Shown one piece after another: positions 1 to 6,783 of a stretch of DNA of 25,791 bases. Numbering within the stretch: position 1 is the first letter of the stretch; the number at the start of each line of letters is the position of its first letter. This stretch comes from a virus: positions 1 through 25,791 of the IMG/VR virus record IMGVR_UViG_3300027291_000024; one strand, given 5' to 3'. A program made the translations under genes and the position numbers. The notes under the pieces were generated by a model. That model was not told the origin of the DNA. It ran no database searches and saw only the letters and a list, made by a program, of their open reading frames with translations.

Positions 1-370
1 CAATATCAGAACCACCTGGTGCGTATATTGGAGTTCTATTATCATAAAGATTATAATCGACAGCGTTAGCAGATACTGTTATTGAATATGGTATTCTATT
101 CTGTGTACCCAAGAAATTATCGTATGATATCTGAGATGCAGGAACTCCAGGTGCAGGCGGTGATATATTATTTGGTATTGTTTGTGTAGCAGGAGTATTT
201 CTAACAATAACAGGTGGAATATTGTTTGTTCCACCAATTGGATTAGCACTAACAGGAGAATTAGAAGGACTTCTGTAATATTCACTTAACGAAATAGGAC
301 CACTACCACCATATTCATTCTGAATAGTGTTAGCGTTGATCGTAGTTTCTGCTGGACCTGGAATAGGCAT
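1..370 (-). CDS. Partial adhesin/fibre protein (N-terminal 123 codons; continues beyond left edge)
   Basis: The minus strand is open from ATG at 370 to base 1 without a stop, giving 123 codons of an incomplete protein. It starts MPIPGPAETTINANTIQNEY and continues GGSGPISLSEYYR, a motif I recognise from N-termini of phage tail or minor structural proteins. A Pro/Asn-rich linker follows (about residues 35-80), then VSANAVDYNLYDNRTPIYAP, an element that in marine phage adhesins often precedes a glycine-rich domain; that part is outside the window. A good Shine-Dalgarno (CGGAG) lies about 10 bases upstream of the ATG, and a late-promoter-like box sits just before it. It is the last gene of the block and follows the LamG adhesin. 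A receptor-binding or fibre-tip role is inferred from motif and position. The reading frame is certain; the function is moderately sure. Confidence 0.75.
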   Translation of the reverse strand, partial: MPIPGPAETTINANTIQNEYGGSGPISLSEYYRSPSNSPVSANPIGGTNNIPPVIVRNTPATQTIPNNISPPAPGVPASQISYDNFLGTQNRIPYSITVSANAVDYNLYDNRTPIYAPGGSDI

Positions 371-396
371 TGTTAATTACTCCGTTGTTTTACCAG

Positions 397-404
397 TATT
401 TATC
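397..404 (-). promoter_or_regulatory. Candidate phage late promoter (GATAAATA)
   Basis: The minus strand reads GATAAATACTGG in the 36-base gap between the stop of the LamG adhesin (407) and the ATG at 370. It differs by one base from the T4 late promoter box TATAAATA and fits the NATAAATA form described for T4-like cyanophages. The predicted start, about 6-7 bases downstream, would leave a leader of about 20 bases that contains the Shine-Dalgarno. This is the widest gap in the window, which favours a real signal. In AT-rich DNA such 8-mers also occur by chance. Confidence 0.45.
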
Positions 405-406
405 TA

Positions 407-2497
407 TCAATAAGCTGGGGAGAAACCTGTTGGTACTGGATAGACTGATGTATTAGCACCACGAGCTGTATTTACTGTTATTCTGAAATCACTAAGATAA
501 CCATTAGATAGTTGAAATCCATCAGCTGCAGCACCTACAAGTATTCTATTTTGTCCGGTACCTGCCCAAACATACGATGAACCAACACTTACTCCATTCA
601 GGTATAAATACAAACTACCACTTATTCTTGCTAGTGCAATATGGTTCCATGTATTAAGAGATACCTGGCCAGTAACCAGTCTATCAGAGAGAGCAATATA
701 AACACCAATTGTACCATCTCCCTTATTGTAGATATGGATAACATCCTCTGATACACCTGTGTTTATTCGCTGATCATATATTCCTGACTGACCATTGCTG
801 GTTTTATACAGCCAGAATTCTATGGCAAAGTTACCTCCCCCTGTTACAGCAGGGAAGCCCATACCCAAGGAAGTATTTGCTACAGGAGTTAAATTCATTG
901 CACCTCCAAAACGAATAACACTACCTCCAAATTTACTTACTCCACCATCTTTAAAAGCAGTTCCTGCAGCAGTCTCAATACTAAAGTTACCGGTACTATC
1001 AATTACTCCTGCATTATTAAAATTAAGTAGCATCTTGGTGTTGGCTGTATTAGATAATAATGTAGTAGGAACAGGACAACTGTTTGATGTGTAATTGTGA
1101 CTTCCGACTTGAAGTCTCATGTTCGATATATGACCAATCCACGGATTTGATGTCTCACCGCCATCAATACCAATCCTCCAGTTTTCTGAATTTACTATTG
1201 GTGTAGCATTACTAGTTGCTCCAGTCACAATAACACCGTCAAGAGAAAGATATATTACTCCACCAACACGATATGCTGCAACATGTTGCCACCGGTGAGT
1301 TACAAGAGGAGTTGTATGAGCTAATGGACCTGCTATATTCCACGTGGTACCGTTACCACTCATATAAAGCTGGAGTGTAGAGGTACTTCTCCATAATAAA
1401 ATTGGACCATAGGCAGCTGTACCAGAACGGGTCGAAACTATGACACCAGTACTAGCCACAGATGTTGGATACACCCAGCACTCCAAACAAAAATCACCTG
1501 ATCCTATATTTCTATTAATATTGTAGGGTAAGGCTAAGTGGTCAGTCGTTCCGTCAAAAAACGCACTAGCACCATCAATTGTTCGATCGTAAGGTCTTGA
1601 TAAAACAGGACTATATGTTAAAAGGTAAATACCTGTACCACTACTATTAGCAACTAGAGTTTTAGCTGTTGTAGTCGTATTAAAATCAGCAAGTCTACCT
1701 GTAGCCGGAAATAGAAATGTCTGACCAGTTGCATTTCTTGTTATTGGAGTTTTTGATGGAGTAAAATTTGAGGTATATTTGGCAACACCGTCAAGAATAC
1801 TTATACTAGAAACATATCCTTGATAGGAAGCAAGCCCACTTCGATACTGGCCTATTGTGGTATTTGATGTTGATAGTATTCTGGTTGTGACTGTGTTGGT
1901 GCCGGTTCTTGTTTGAGCAGTACCATTTACATATAAATTTATATTACCTGCATCCGCTACTACTGCAATGTGACTCCATGTATTACTAGTCAAAGCTGCA
2001 GCTGGGCTAGCCACCGTCTTATAGGCACCATCATACCATGTGAATCTTAAAGCATTACCGTTAGTTAGTCCTATTCCCCAATTGAATAGATTACTTGAAG
2101 AATTAAAGTCACCCACTAGTGCAGGTGCATTACCACTACTAGGATCAGTAGTTTGAGTTCCCTGAGGATGAACCCATGCCTCTACCGTGAAGGTAGTTGA
2201 TGTGTTTGATAATGAAGGACCAGCAAAGGAAACCCATGCAGAATTTCTTACTTGAAAACTCCAATTCTCTCTATACGGAGAGAACGTTGTTACGGCAGTG
2301 TTACCACCTTTTGTTATCGTGGTGTTTAAACTTGACGAGTCTAGAAATACGTTATTGTTAGATGTAGGAACTGCCAATCCACTTGAAATGTTGATAAGTG
2401 TTTGTCCGTAAAAAGTGTCTCTTGGATCAGCTGGACGTGTTCCAAAACCACCCATCCTAGCTGCAGTACCACCACCAAGCATAGCTAACAACGGCAT
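407..2497 (-). CDS. Triple LamG-like (concanavalin A-like lectin) adhesin
   Basis: This 696-residue protein holds three successive LamG/ConA-like jelly-roll domains at about residues 75-255, 305-480 and 520-685. Each shows the family pattern: a strand like FTVEAWVHP, DFCLECWVYP or NFAIEFWLYK; then WSHIAVV, WQHVAAYR or WNHIALAR; then a short strand such as INLYVNG, IYLSLDG or LYLYLNG; and finally a closing segment (YVSSISILDGVAKYTSNF, ISNMRLQVG.HNYTSN, LSDFRITVNTARG). The N-terminus MPLLAMLGGGTAARMGGFG is Gly/Ala-rich and is probably the attachment segment. LamG-like domains bind glycans or proteins, so a role in recognising the host surface is inferred. The domains are diverged from one another, so this is not a recent tandem duplication. 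The start at 2497 has GGA 6-8 bases upstream and lies 9 bases after the previous stop. No catalytic motif was seen. Domain calls are confident; the exact role is inferred. Confidence 0.85.
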   Translation of the reverse strand: MPLLAMLGGGTAARMGGFGTRPADPRDTFYGQTLINISSGLAVPTSNNNVFLDSSSLNTTITKGGNTAVTTFSPYRENWSFQVRNSAWVSFAGPSLSNTSTTFTVEAWVHPQGTQTTDPSSGNAPALVGDFNSSSNLFNWGIGLTNGNALRFTWYDGAYKTVASPAAALTSNTWSHIAVVADAGNINLYVNGTAQTRTGTNTVTTRILSTSNTTIGQYRSGLASYQGYVSSISILDGVAKYTSNFTPSKTPITRNATGQTFLFPATGRLADFNTTTTAKTLVANSSGTGIYLLTYSPVLSRPYDRTIDGASAFFDGTTDHLALPYNINRNIGSGDFCLECWVYPTSVASTGVIVSTRSGTAAYGPILLWRSTSTLQLYMSGNGTTWNIAGPLAHTTPLVTHRWQHVAAYRVGGVIYLSLDGVIVTGATSNATPIVNSENWRIGIDGGETSNPWIGHISNMRLQVGSHNYTSNSCPVPTTLLSNTANTKMLLNFNNAGVIDSTGNFSIETAAGTAFKDGGVSKFGGSVIRFGGAMNLTPVANTSLGMGFPAVTGGGNFAIEFWLYKTSNGQSGIYDQRINTGVSEDVIHIYNKGDGTIGVYIALSDRLVTGQVSLNTWNHIALARISGSLYLYLNGVSVGSSYVWAGTGQNRILVGAAADGFQLSNGYLSDFRITVNTARGANTSVYPVPTGFSPAY

Positions 2498-2506
2498 ATT
2501 ATATCC

Positions 2507-2935
2507 TTAAGCAAATCGTGATTGAGTAGCTAGTACAGTGTAAGCTGCATTACCTGTTTTGAGAATAGAATAACTATAAGCATCAATACCGTTAGCATTA
2601 CCAGATGTAGGTGCAATAGCGCCCTGCCACTTTGGAGTAACACTAGAACCATCAATAGTAAGTGATGTTGGATAGTATGATGAAGCACCCTGCGTAACAA
2701 GAAATATGATTGAGGCTGCTTGATCAACTGCAAGAAGAGAGTTGAGGGTATTAGTCGCATCACCTCTAATATTTACAGCCCAGTTTGAGCTTGCATTGGC
2801 AGTGTAGTATAGTATTGACTGGGTAATTAAATCATAATTAATTGTACCGGTAGCAGCAGTTGCAGAAGAAGTTATGTTTTCATAAATTGCTGGTTGTCCC
2901 GTAATACCAGTTGTTCCATTAAGTGAAATTGTCAT
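2507..2935 (-). CDS. Small phage structural protein (142 aa), probable fibre/tip component
   Basis: This 142-residue protein begins MTISLNGTTGITGQ, an opening typical of short phage structural proteins that follow fibre genes. It contains AASIIFLVTQGASSYYPTSL followed by KWQGAIAPTSGNANGID and a C-terminal AYTVLATQSRFA. I recognise this combination from small marine-phage virion proteins of unproven function. It is predicted to be mostly beta, without coiled coil, membrane segment or signal peptide. The ATG has AAGGAC at an ordinary Shine-Dalgarno distance, and the gene lies 11 bases after the preceding stop and 9 bases before the LamG adhesin. Its place between short tip proteins and the adhesin suggests that it is part of the same distal structure, which is inference. 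Confidence 0.75.
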   Translation of the reverse strand: MTISLNGTTGITGQPAIYENITSSATAATGTINYDLITQSILYYTANASSNWAVNIRGDATNTLNSLLAVDQAASIIFLVTQGASSYYPTSLTIDGSSVTPKWQGAIAPTSGNANGIDAYSYSILKTGNAAYTVLATQSRFA

Positions 2936-2946
2936 TTTTTTAGTCC

Positions 2947-3714
2947 TTAGGCCCAGGTACCAACGTTTGTATTAGCACCACTGGTACTGATAGGATATAT
3001 GTGAAAGTATGAGCCAGTAGTTGTTGAGTAAGAACCAGCTGGTGCTGCAGAGGTTGTATACTGAGGAATAAACGTACCACCAACATTAATTGATACGGTG
3101 CCTTTTACAAACACAGTATGATACTGAGTAGCTGATGCACTAGTTGCATATATTGAAACAGCTGTAGTATTTATAAAACCAGCTCTAGCCTCGCTACCAG
3201 CTGTGAGTAAGGGTGTTGAAAAGTTTGTTGTTGCAAACTGAGCATCTACAAACCCGCCAATATTATTAATAGTTGCAGTGCCACCAAATGAATAAGATAC
3301 TGTATGAGTTGTTGTTCCAACAGTCTTACCAAGTAGGTACATTCCTTCGAATGCATAGACTGTTGAACTAGATAGTGTAACACCAACACCAAACACACTC
3401 TGAGCTGCGGTAGTGTTAGCTCCTACATAATCAGCATTCAATCTAAAGAACTGACTGCTTGGTATAACACCACGCTGAGTACCTTGTGGAGTTGCGTATA
3501 ATACCTTACCATCATACTCCATTGATCCTGCATTAGCAGTTGCCAGGTTTGTTCCAGATCTGAATAAAAGGGGTTGATTTATAGTGTTACCAATTGGAAG
3601 TATGATTGCTCCTGTAAATGTTGTATCAAGTAAAGTGTCAACCACCATTACATTTGATCCATTGATTTGGAACGATGTTGAACCGTCGTTATTTGTTTGA
3701 ATGCCTGTTGTCAT
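2947..3714 (-). CDS. Short fibre/tip protein, paralogue of the downstream-encoded 321-aa protein (uninserted form)
   Basis: This 255-residue protein is a clear paralogue of the protein at 3723-4688. Shared blocks in order are SMEYDGKVLYATP / RGVIP / FFRLNADYVGAN, then TLSSSTVYAFEGMY, HTVSYSFGGTATINNI, VFVKGTVSINVGGTFIPQY and the end GSYFHIYPI. The GTFIPQY....GSY motif near the C-terminus is widespread in phage fibre-tip or head-decoration proteins. No catalytic residues stand out. The N-terminal 60 residues (MTTGIQTNNDGSTSFQINGS) resemble the beta-rich 'reference value' segments found in many tail fibres. Unlike its paralogue it has no module between the FGVG and TLSSSTVYAFE blocks. AGGAT lies just upstream of the ATG, and the gene follows the paralogue's stop by 8 bases. 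Confidence 0.75.
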   Translation of the reverse strand: MTTGIQTNNDGSTSFQINGSNVMVVDTLLDTTFTGAIILPIGNTINQPLLFRSGTNLATANAGSMEYDGKVLYATPQGTQRGVIPSSQFFRLNADYVGANTTAAQSVFGVGVTLSSSTVYAFEGMYLLGKTVGTTTHTVSYSFGGTATINNIGGFVDAQFATTNFSTPLLTAGSEARAGFINTTAVSIYATSASATQYHTVFVKGTVSINVGGTFIPQYTTSAAPAGSYSTTTGSYFHIYPISTSGANTNVGTWA

Positions 3715-3722
3715 TTATTATC

Positions 3723-4688
3723 CTATACCCAGTTACCAACAGAAATATCCGCTGCAGCGTATGGTCCAATTGGATAGAATTGCATATATGATCCACCAAG
3801 TGTAATGTAGGTACCACCAGGAGCTGCAGAGAGCTGATATTGTGGAATAAATGTTCCTCCTGCGTTAATTGCCACAGTTCCCTTAATTAGAATATTCATG
3901 TAGATTGTATTTGTAATACCTGTAAATAAAGCTTGCGCTCCTGCTGTTGTTACAGTAAAGTCAGCTATATTACCAACTGCAGCAGGAGTTGTGTTGCTAT
4001 TTGTTGGACTAGAAGTGGTTTTTACATTATACATAATATTATGTACCGATGCAGTTCCACCAAATAAAAGTGAGAAGCTATGAGAACTGGTACCAGCAGT
4101 TCTTGCTATACCATATACCATCTCAAAAGCATAAACCGTATTACTTGATACCGTCAATCCCTTACTTGACTTGATCTCTCTAGACGCAACAGTCTGAGAT
4201 ATACTTACAGTATATGTACCAGATCCACCAGTACCTGTTCCTAATGCTGTAATAATTGTATTTGCTGTGATACCAGTACCATACACCTGCTGACCAACAG
4301 CAAAGCCGTTAGCAACAGTACCACCAACTGTTAGCGTTGTACCGGCAATATTAGATGTTGTTCCTGATCCACCAGTAATAAACCCAATACCCATTGCTGC
4401 AACGTTAGCGCCAGAGCTATTAGCATTGAGTCTATAATATTCCATTGTAGGTAGAACTCCACGCTCGTTCAATAGCGGAGTTCCATAAAAAGCTGTGCCA
4501 TCATACTCTAACGCACCATTAGCTACGGTTGAAAAAGAAGTACAAGCAAGTATAGCTTTTTGAGATGATGATAGTGTGAGTGCTGTGGTACCTGCCCCAC
4601 CACCTGTTTTCAATTCCAATATACCAGAACCATCTCCAACCATACCAAAATTATTTGTATCATTACCTGCTGTAATTACTGTTGACAT
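3723..4688 (-). CDS. Short fibre/tip protein with an inserted ~70-residue module
   Basis: This 321-residue protein shares with the 255-residue neighbour the blocks ALEYDGTAFYGTP, RGVLP, EYYRLNANSSGAN, TVSSNTVYAFEMVY, FGGTASVHNI, ILIKGTVAINAGGTFIPQY and a C-terminal GSYMQFYPIG. Between residues about 105 and 175 it carries an extra Gly/Thr-rich segment, GTTLTVGGTVANGFAVGQ followed by YGTGITANTIITALGTGTGG, which the neighbour lacks. This segment resembles a repeat module I know from various phage and bacterial surface proteins. The N-terminal 45 residues contain LELKTGG..TTALTLSSSQ, a common fibre motif. The start has AAGGGCG 6-12 bases upstream and lies 16 bases after the previous stop. A fibre-tip or receptor-contact role is inferred from family and position. 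Confidence 0.75.
   Translation of the reverse strand: MSTVITAGNDTNNFGMVGDGSGILELKTGGGAGTTALTLSSSQKAILACTSFSTVANGALEYDGTAFYGTPLLNERGVLPTMEYYRLNANSSGANVAAMGIGFITGGSGTTSNIAGTTLTVGGTVANGFAVGQQVYGTGITANTIITALGTGTGGSGTYTVSISQTVASREIKSSKGLTVSSNTVYAFEMVYGIARTAGTSSHSFSLLFGGTASVHNIMYNVKTTSSPTNSNTTPAAVGNIADFTVTTAGAQALFTGITNTIYMNILIKGTVAINAGGTFIPQYQLSAAPGGTYITLGGSYMQFYPIGPYAAADISVGNWV
4164..4376 (-). repeat. Inserted Gly/Thr-rich module within the 321-aa protein
   Basis: This segment (codons about 105-175) is absent from the paralogue encoded at 2947-3714, while both flanks align to it closely. The 12-base word GATCCACCAGTA occurs at the upstream edge (4366-4377) and again inside the segment (4222-4233), coding for TGGSG on both occasions. 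The length is a multiple of three and the reading frame is kept. Boundaries come from visual alignment and may be off by a few codons. Confidence 0.6.
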
Positions 4689-4704
4689 TTTTCGCCCTTA
4701 AATA

Positions 4705-6552
4705 TTATAGTATAACCAAACGTGAATTATTTGCAACACTAACACCTACTCCGTTAGCAAAACTTACTGGACCAATTATCATTGCGTTATTTCCAGTAGT
4801 TACATTTACATTACTTGTTATGGTAGTGGATGAGAAGTATACGGGTCCACTACCTGAACCTCCCGATGCAGTACTCCAATAAGGAGCACCTGTAGCACCA
4901 TTGGAAGCAAGTACTTGACCAGCTGTTCCAGTAGTCCCGTTTGCTGAAAGAGGCACATTATTTAATGTTACCTGAGTGCTATTAGCAATAAAAGATGTAC
5001 CGGATGAAATAGTTGCAGAGTTTACACTTGTAGTAGCGTTTACAACAGCTGCTAGGAAGCCATTTGCTTGTAAGTTTGCAATCCTGAATGTTGCGTTTGA
5101 TGTGTCAATGAAAGCAGATTCATCTGGTTCAGGATCGTAATTATCGAATACTTTATATACACCATCAGTTGCATCTCTGAAGAAACCAGTGTGGTGATAT
5201 GTACCATCATTATAACCAGCCGCAAAACCAATATCTGGATTTGCATCTGTTGTACCCCTTGCAGTACCACCTGATGTATATGTATCAGTGTTTGTATTAG
5301 CAACAATAAAATGTGTTGCATTTGCTTGGGTTATGTTGTGATATGTTCCGTTGAACGACGAAGGTGTTACACCAGTTACAGTTACGTCCCAGTTATTAGC
5401 ATAGTTATTATTAGCAACAAACACAACAGCTGTACCGTTACCAGTAGCGCCAGTGATATTAGCAAGAACACCGTTATTCATGAATATCATGTGGTCAGTA
5501 ACTGCAAGTGTCCTGGCAGATACTGTAAATGTATTTCCCGAAACTGTTAAGTTACCTCCAATAGTGACAGCACCACTGAAGTCCCCAGTATTTGCAAATA
5601 AATTCCATCTATTAGATAATGATCCTAAAGAGTAAGTATTAGACGCTGGGGTGATTGACGTCGCATTAGCTATAAATGCTGTTGTTGTAAAGGAAGTGGC
5701 GTTGATACTATTAGCCAATATTGTAGTTACAACTACTGATGTTGAGTTCACAACAGAGTTGACTGTTGAATTACCAACACTGATATTAGTTGTGCTAATA
5801 TTAATATTAGCTCCAACATTGATTGCTGTTGTTATATTAGCAGTTGAAGGTAATCTAGCTGTGTCTAGTGTGCCTGATGTAATATTATTGGCATTCGATG
5901 AATATAATCTCAAATCAGCTGCACTATTACCACCGACGTATGAAGCATTATTTACACTCAACGCACTAGCATATATTGCATCTACGAACAAACCAGAAGA
6001 GTTAGCAATCAGACCCGTATTTGCATTGACAGATATTGTACCTGTCGATGTTATTGGACCACCGGTTAAACCGTTACCAGTATCAACTTGTGTTACAGTA
6101 CCATTTCCACCACCACCAGCCCAGTAAGGAGCTCCAGTTGATCCGTTAGATATAAGAAATTGACCAGCTGTTCCTGTTGATCCATTTGCTGTCAATGGGG
6201 TGGTAACAACTAGAGCTGTTGTATTAACAATGAATGATGTACCGACAGTTAAAAGAGCACTGTTAACAGATGTTGATATATTAGCGTAACCAGTTCCAAT
6301 AATAGCTGTACTATTAGCAATAAAATTAGATCCAACAGTATGGCTAGCAGCGTTAGCAGTATTAGAAACATTTTGATTAGTGAGATTAGCACCGACTTCA
6401 AACTGAACGGTTCCGTTAGACGAAAACATCTTACCATCGGTAAGATTGAGCGCTAGCTCACCAGTATCAATGTATTGGGTATTTGCAGGATCGGAGGTAT
6501 TAGGCGTACGACCGGATACAGTCGTACGTTTGACTTGAAATAAATTAGCCAT
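4705..6552 (-). CDS. Tail fibre protein (615 aa), related to the 557-aa fibre
   Basis: This 615-residue protein opens MANLFQVKRTTVSGRTP and continues TGELALNLTDGKMF, the short N-terminal domain (I/F-Q-hydrophobic-KR...GELA...) found on many phage fibres. The middle is Asn/Ser/Thr-rich beta repeat with VDTGNGLTGGPI and two copies of TGTAGQ.L.SNG.TGAPYW (residues about 127-144 and 542-559). Residues about 300-495 match the 557-residue fibre: NRWNLFANTGDFSG, LTVSGN, DIGFAAGYNDG, HTGFFRDATDGVYKVFDNY. An Ig-like module is inserted inside this shared domain (about 364-437). The C-terminus NAMIIGPVSFANGVGVSVAN..RLVIL is a recurrent fibre-end signature. Strong Shine-Dalgarno AAGGGG lies just before the ATG. 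A host-recognition fibre is the likely role; there is no S74 domain here. Confidence 0.8.
   Translation of the reverse strand: MANLFQVKRTTVSGRTPNTSDPANTQYIDTGELALNLTDGKMFSSNGTVQFEVGANLTNQNVSNTANAASHTVGSNFIANSTAIIGTGYANISTSVNSALLTVGTSFIVNTTALVVTTPLTANGSTGTAGQFLISNGSTGAPYWAGGGGNGTVTQVDTGNGLTGGPITSTGTISVNANTGLIANSSGLFVDAIYASALSVNNASYVGGNSAADLRLYSSNANNITSGTLDTARLPSTANITTAINVGANINISTTNISVGNSTVNSVVNSTSVVVTTILANSINATSFTTTAFIANATSITPASNTYSLGSLSNRWNLFANTGDFSGAVTIGGNLTVSGNTFTVSARTLAVTDHMIFMNNGVLANITGATGNGTAVVFVANNNYANNWDVTVTGVTPSSFNGTYHNITQANATHFIVANTNTDTYTSGGTARGTTDANPDIGFAAGYNDGTYHHTGFFRDATDGVYKVFDNYDPEPDESAFIDTSNATFRIANLQANGFLAAVVNATTSVNSATISSGTSFIANSTQVTLNNVPLSANGTTGTAGQVLASNGATGAPYWSTASGGSGSGPVYFSSTTITSNVNVTTGNNAMIIGPVSFANGVGVSVANNSRLVIL
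5242..5463 (-). repeat. Inserted Ig-like module in the 615-aa fibre
   Basis: Codons about 364-437 encode NGTAVVFVANNNYANNWDVT, VTGVTPSSFNGTYHNITQ and ANATHFIVANTNTDTYTSGG, a pattern like the 'TPSxxNGTY...ITxxxATxF' Ig-like modules of phage structural proteins. The equivalent place in the 557-residue fibre (after LVSDPIIQLGTNN, before VDIGFVGHYNDG) has only a few residues. The insertion is in frame and the flanks stay alignable. Boundaries are judged by eye. Confidence 0.6.
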
Positions 6553-6570
6553 CTGGCCCCTTCAGAACTC

Positions 6571-6578
6571 TATTTAGA
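6571..6578 (-). promoter_or_regulatory. Candidate late promoter inside a 14-base inverted repeat
   Basis: In the 27-base gap before the 615-residue fibre the minus strand reads ACTCTAAATAGAGT (6567-6580), a perfect 6-base inverted repeat with a 2-base centre. It contains TCTAAATA, one mismatch from the T4 late box TATAAATA. A start about 6-7 bases downstream would give a very short leader in which AAGGGG serves as ribosome site. The repeat overlaps the last base of the upstream TGA stop. It could be a promoter, an operator or chance. Confidence 0.35.
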
Positions 6579-6579
6579 G

Positions 6580-6783
6580 TCAAAAAGAATTATCAGAATT
6601 TTCCGATTTCTTCTTGGTTGTTTTTTCTATCTTAGTATTTAGCTTGGATAAATCATCAGCTAGCTGGGCTGCTTTAGCCTCGGCTAGCTGAAGTCTTGCT
6701 TCTAGTATAATTTGTTTTGCTACTAAATCTTCAATCCAGGACTTTTGTTTTGCAATATAGACATTAACGAAATCAACTTCCAC
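6580..6783 (-). CDS. Small coiled-coil protein (67 aa) between fibre genes, GTG start
   Basis: This 67-residue charged protein is predicted to be almost wholly helical. It starts (M)EVDFVNVYIAKQKSWIEDLV and continues with heptad-like Leu/Ile/Ala spacing through LEARLQLAEAKAAQLADDLSKLNTKI, then ends in a Lys/Ser-rich tail. Small proteins with an N-terminal 'VNVYI..+' and a coiled coil are, to my knowledge, regular companions of fibre genes in marine T4-like phages. The start is GTG at 6783, overlapping the fibre's TAG by one base (TAGTG), with a strong GGAGGAA 8 bases upstream, which supports this start over internal ones. A fibre-assembly chaperone or a minor coiled-coil virion component are both possible; T4 gp57A is a coiled-coil fibre chaperone of similar size. 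Function is inferred only. Confidence 0.75.
   Translation of the reverse strand: MEVDFVNVYIAKQKSWIEDLVAKQIILEARLQLAEAKAAQLADDLSKLNTKIEKTTKKKSENSDNSF

Noticed and set aside
79-285. 68-residue Leu/His-rich minus-strand frame
   Set aside because: It is a different frame of the real partial gene that starts at 370. Its composition is typical of a frame-shifted shadow.
3168-3175. Perfect T4-type late promoter box TATAAATA on the minus strand
   Set aside because: It lies inside the coding region of the 255-residue protein, 230 bases from the next gene, and an AT-rich window of this size should contain one or two such 8-mers by chance. The same box also occurs on the plus strand (603-610), where no genes are present.
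5311-5550. Cys-rich plus-strand frame as a possible small toxin or metal-binding protein
   Set aside because: It overlaps the inserted module of the 615-residue fibre on the opposite strand, and its Cys and Ser come from antisense of Asn/Thr/Ala codons; no ribosome site was seen.
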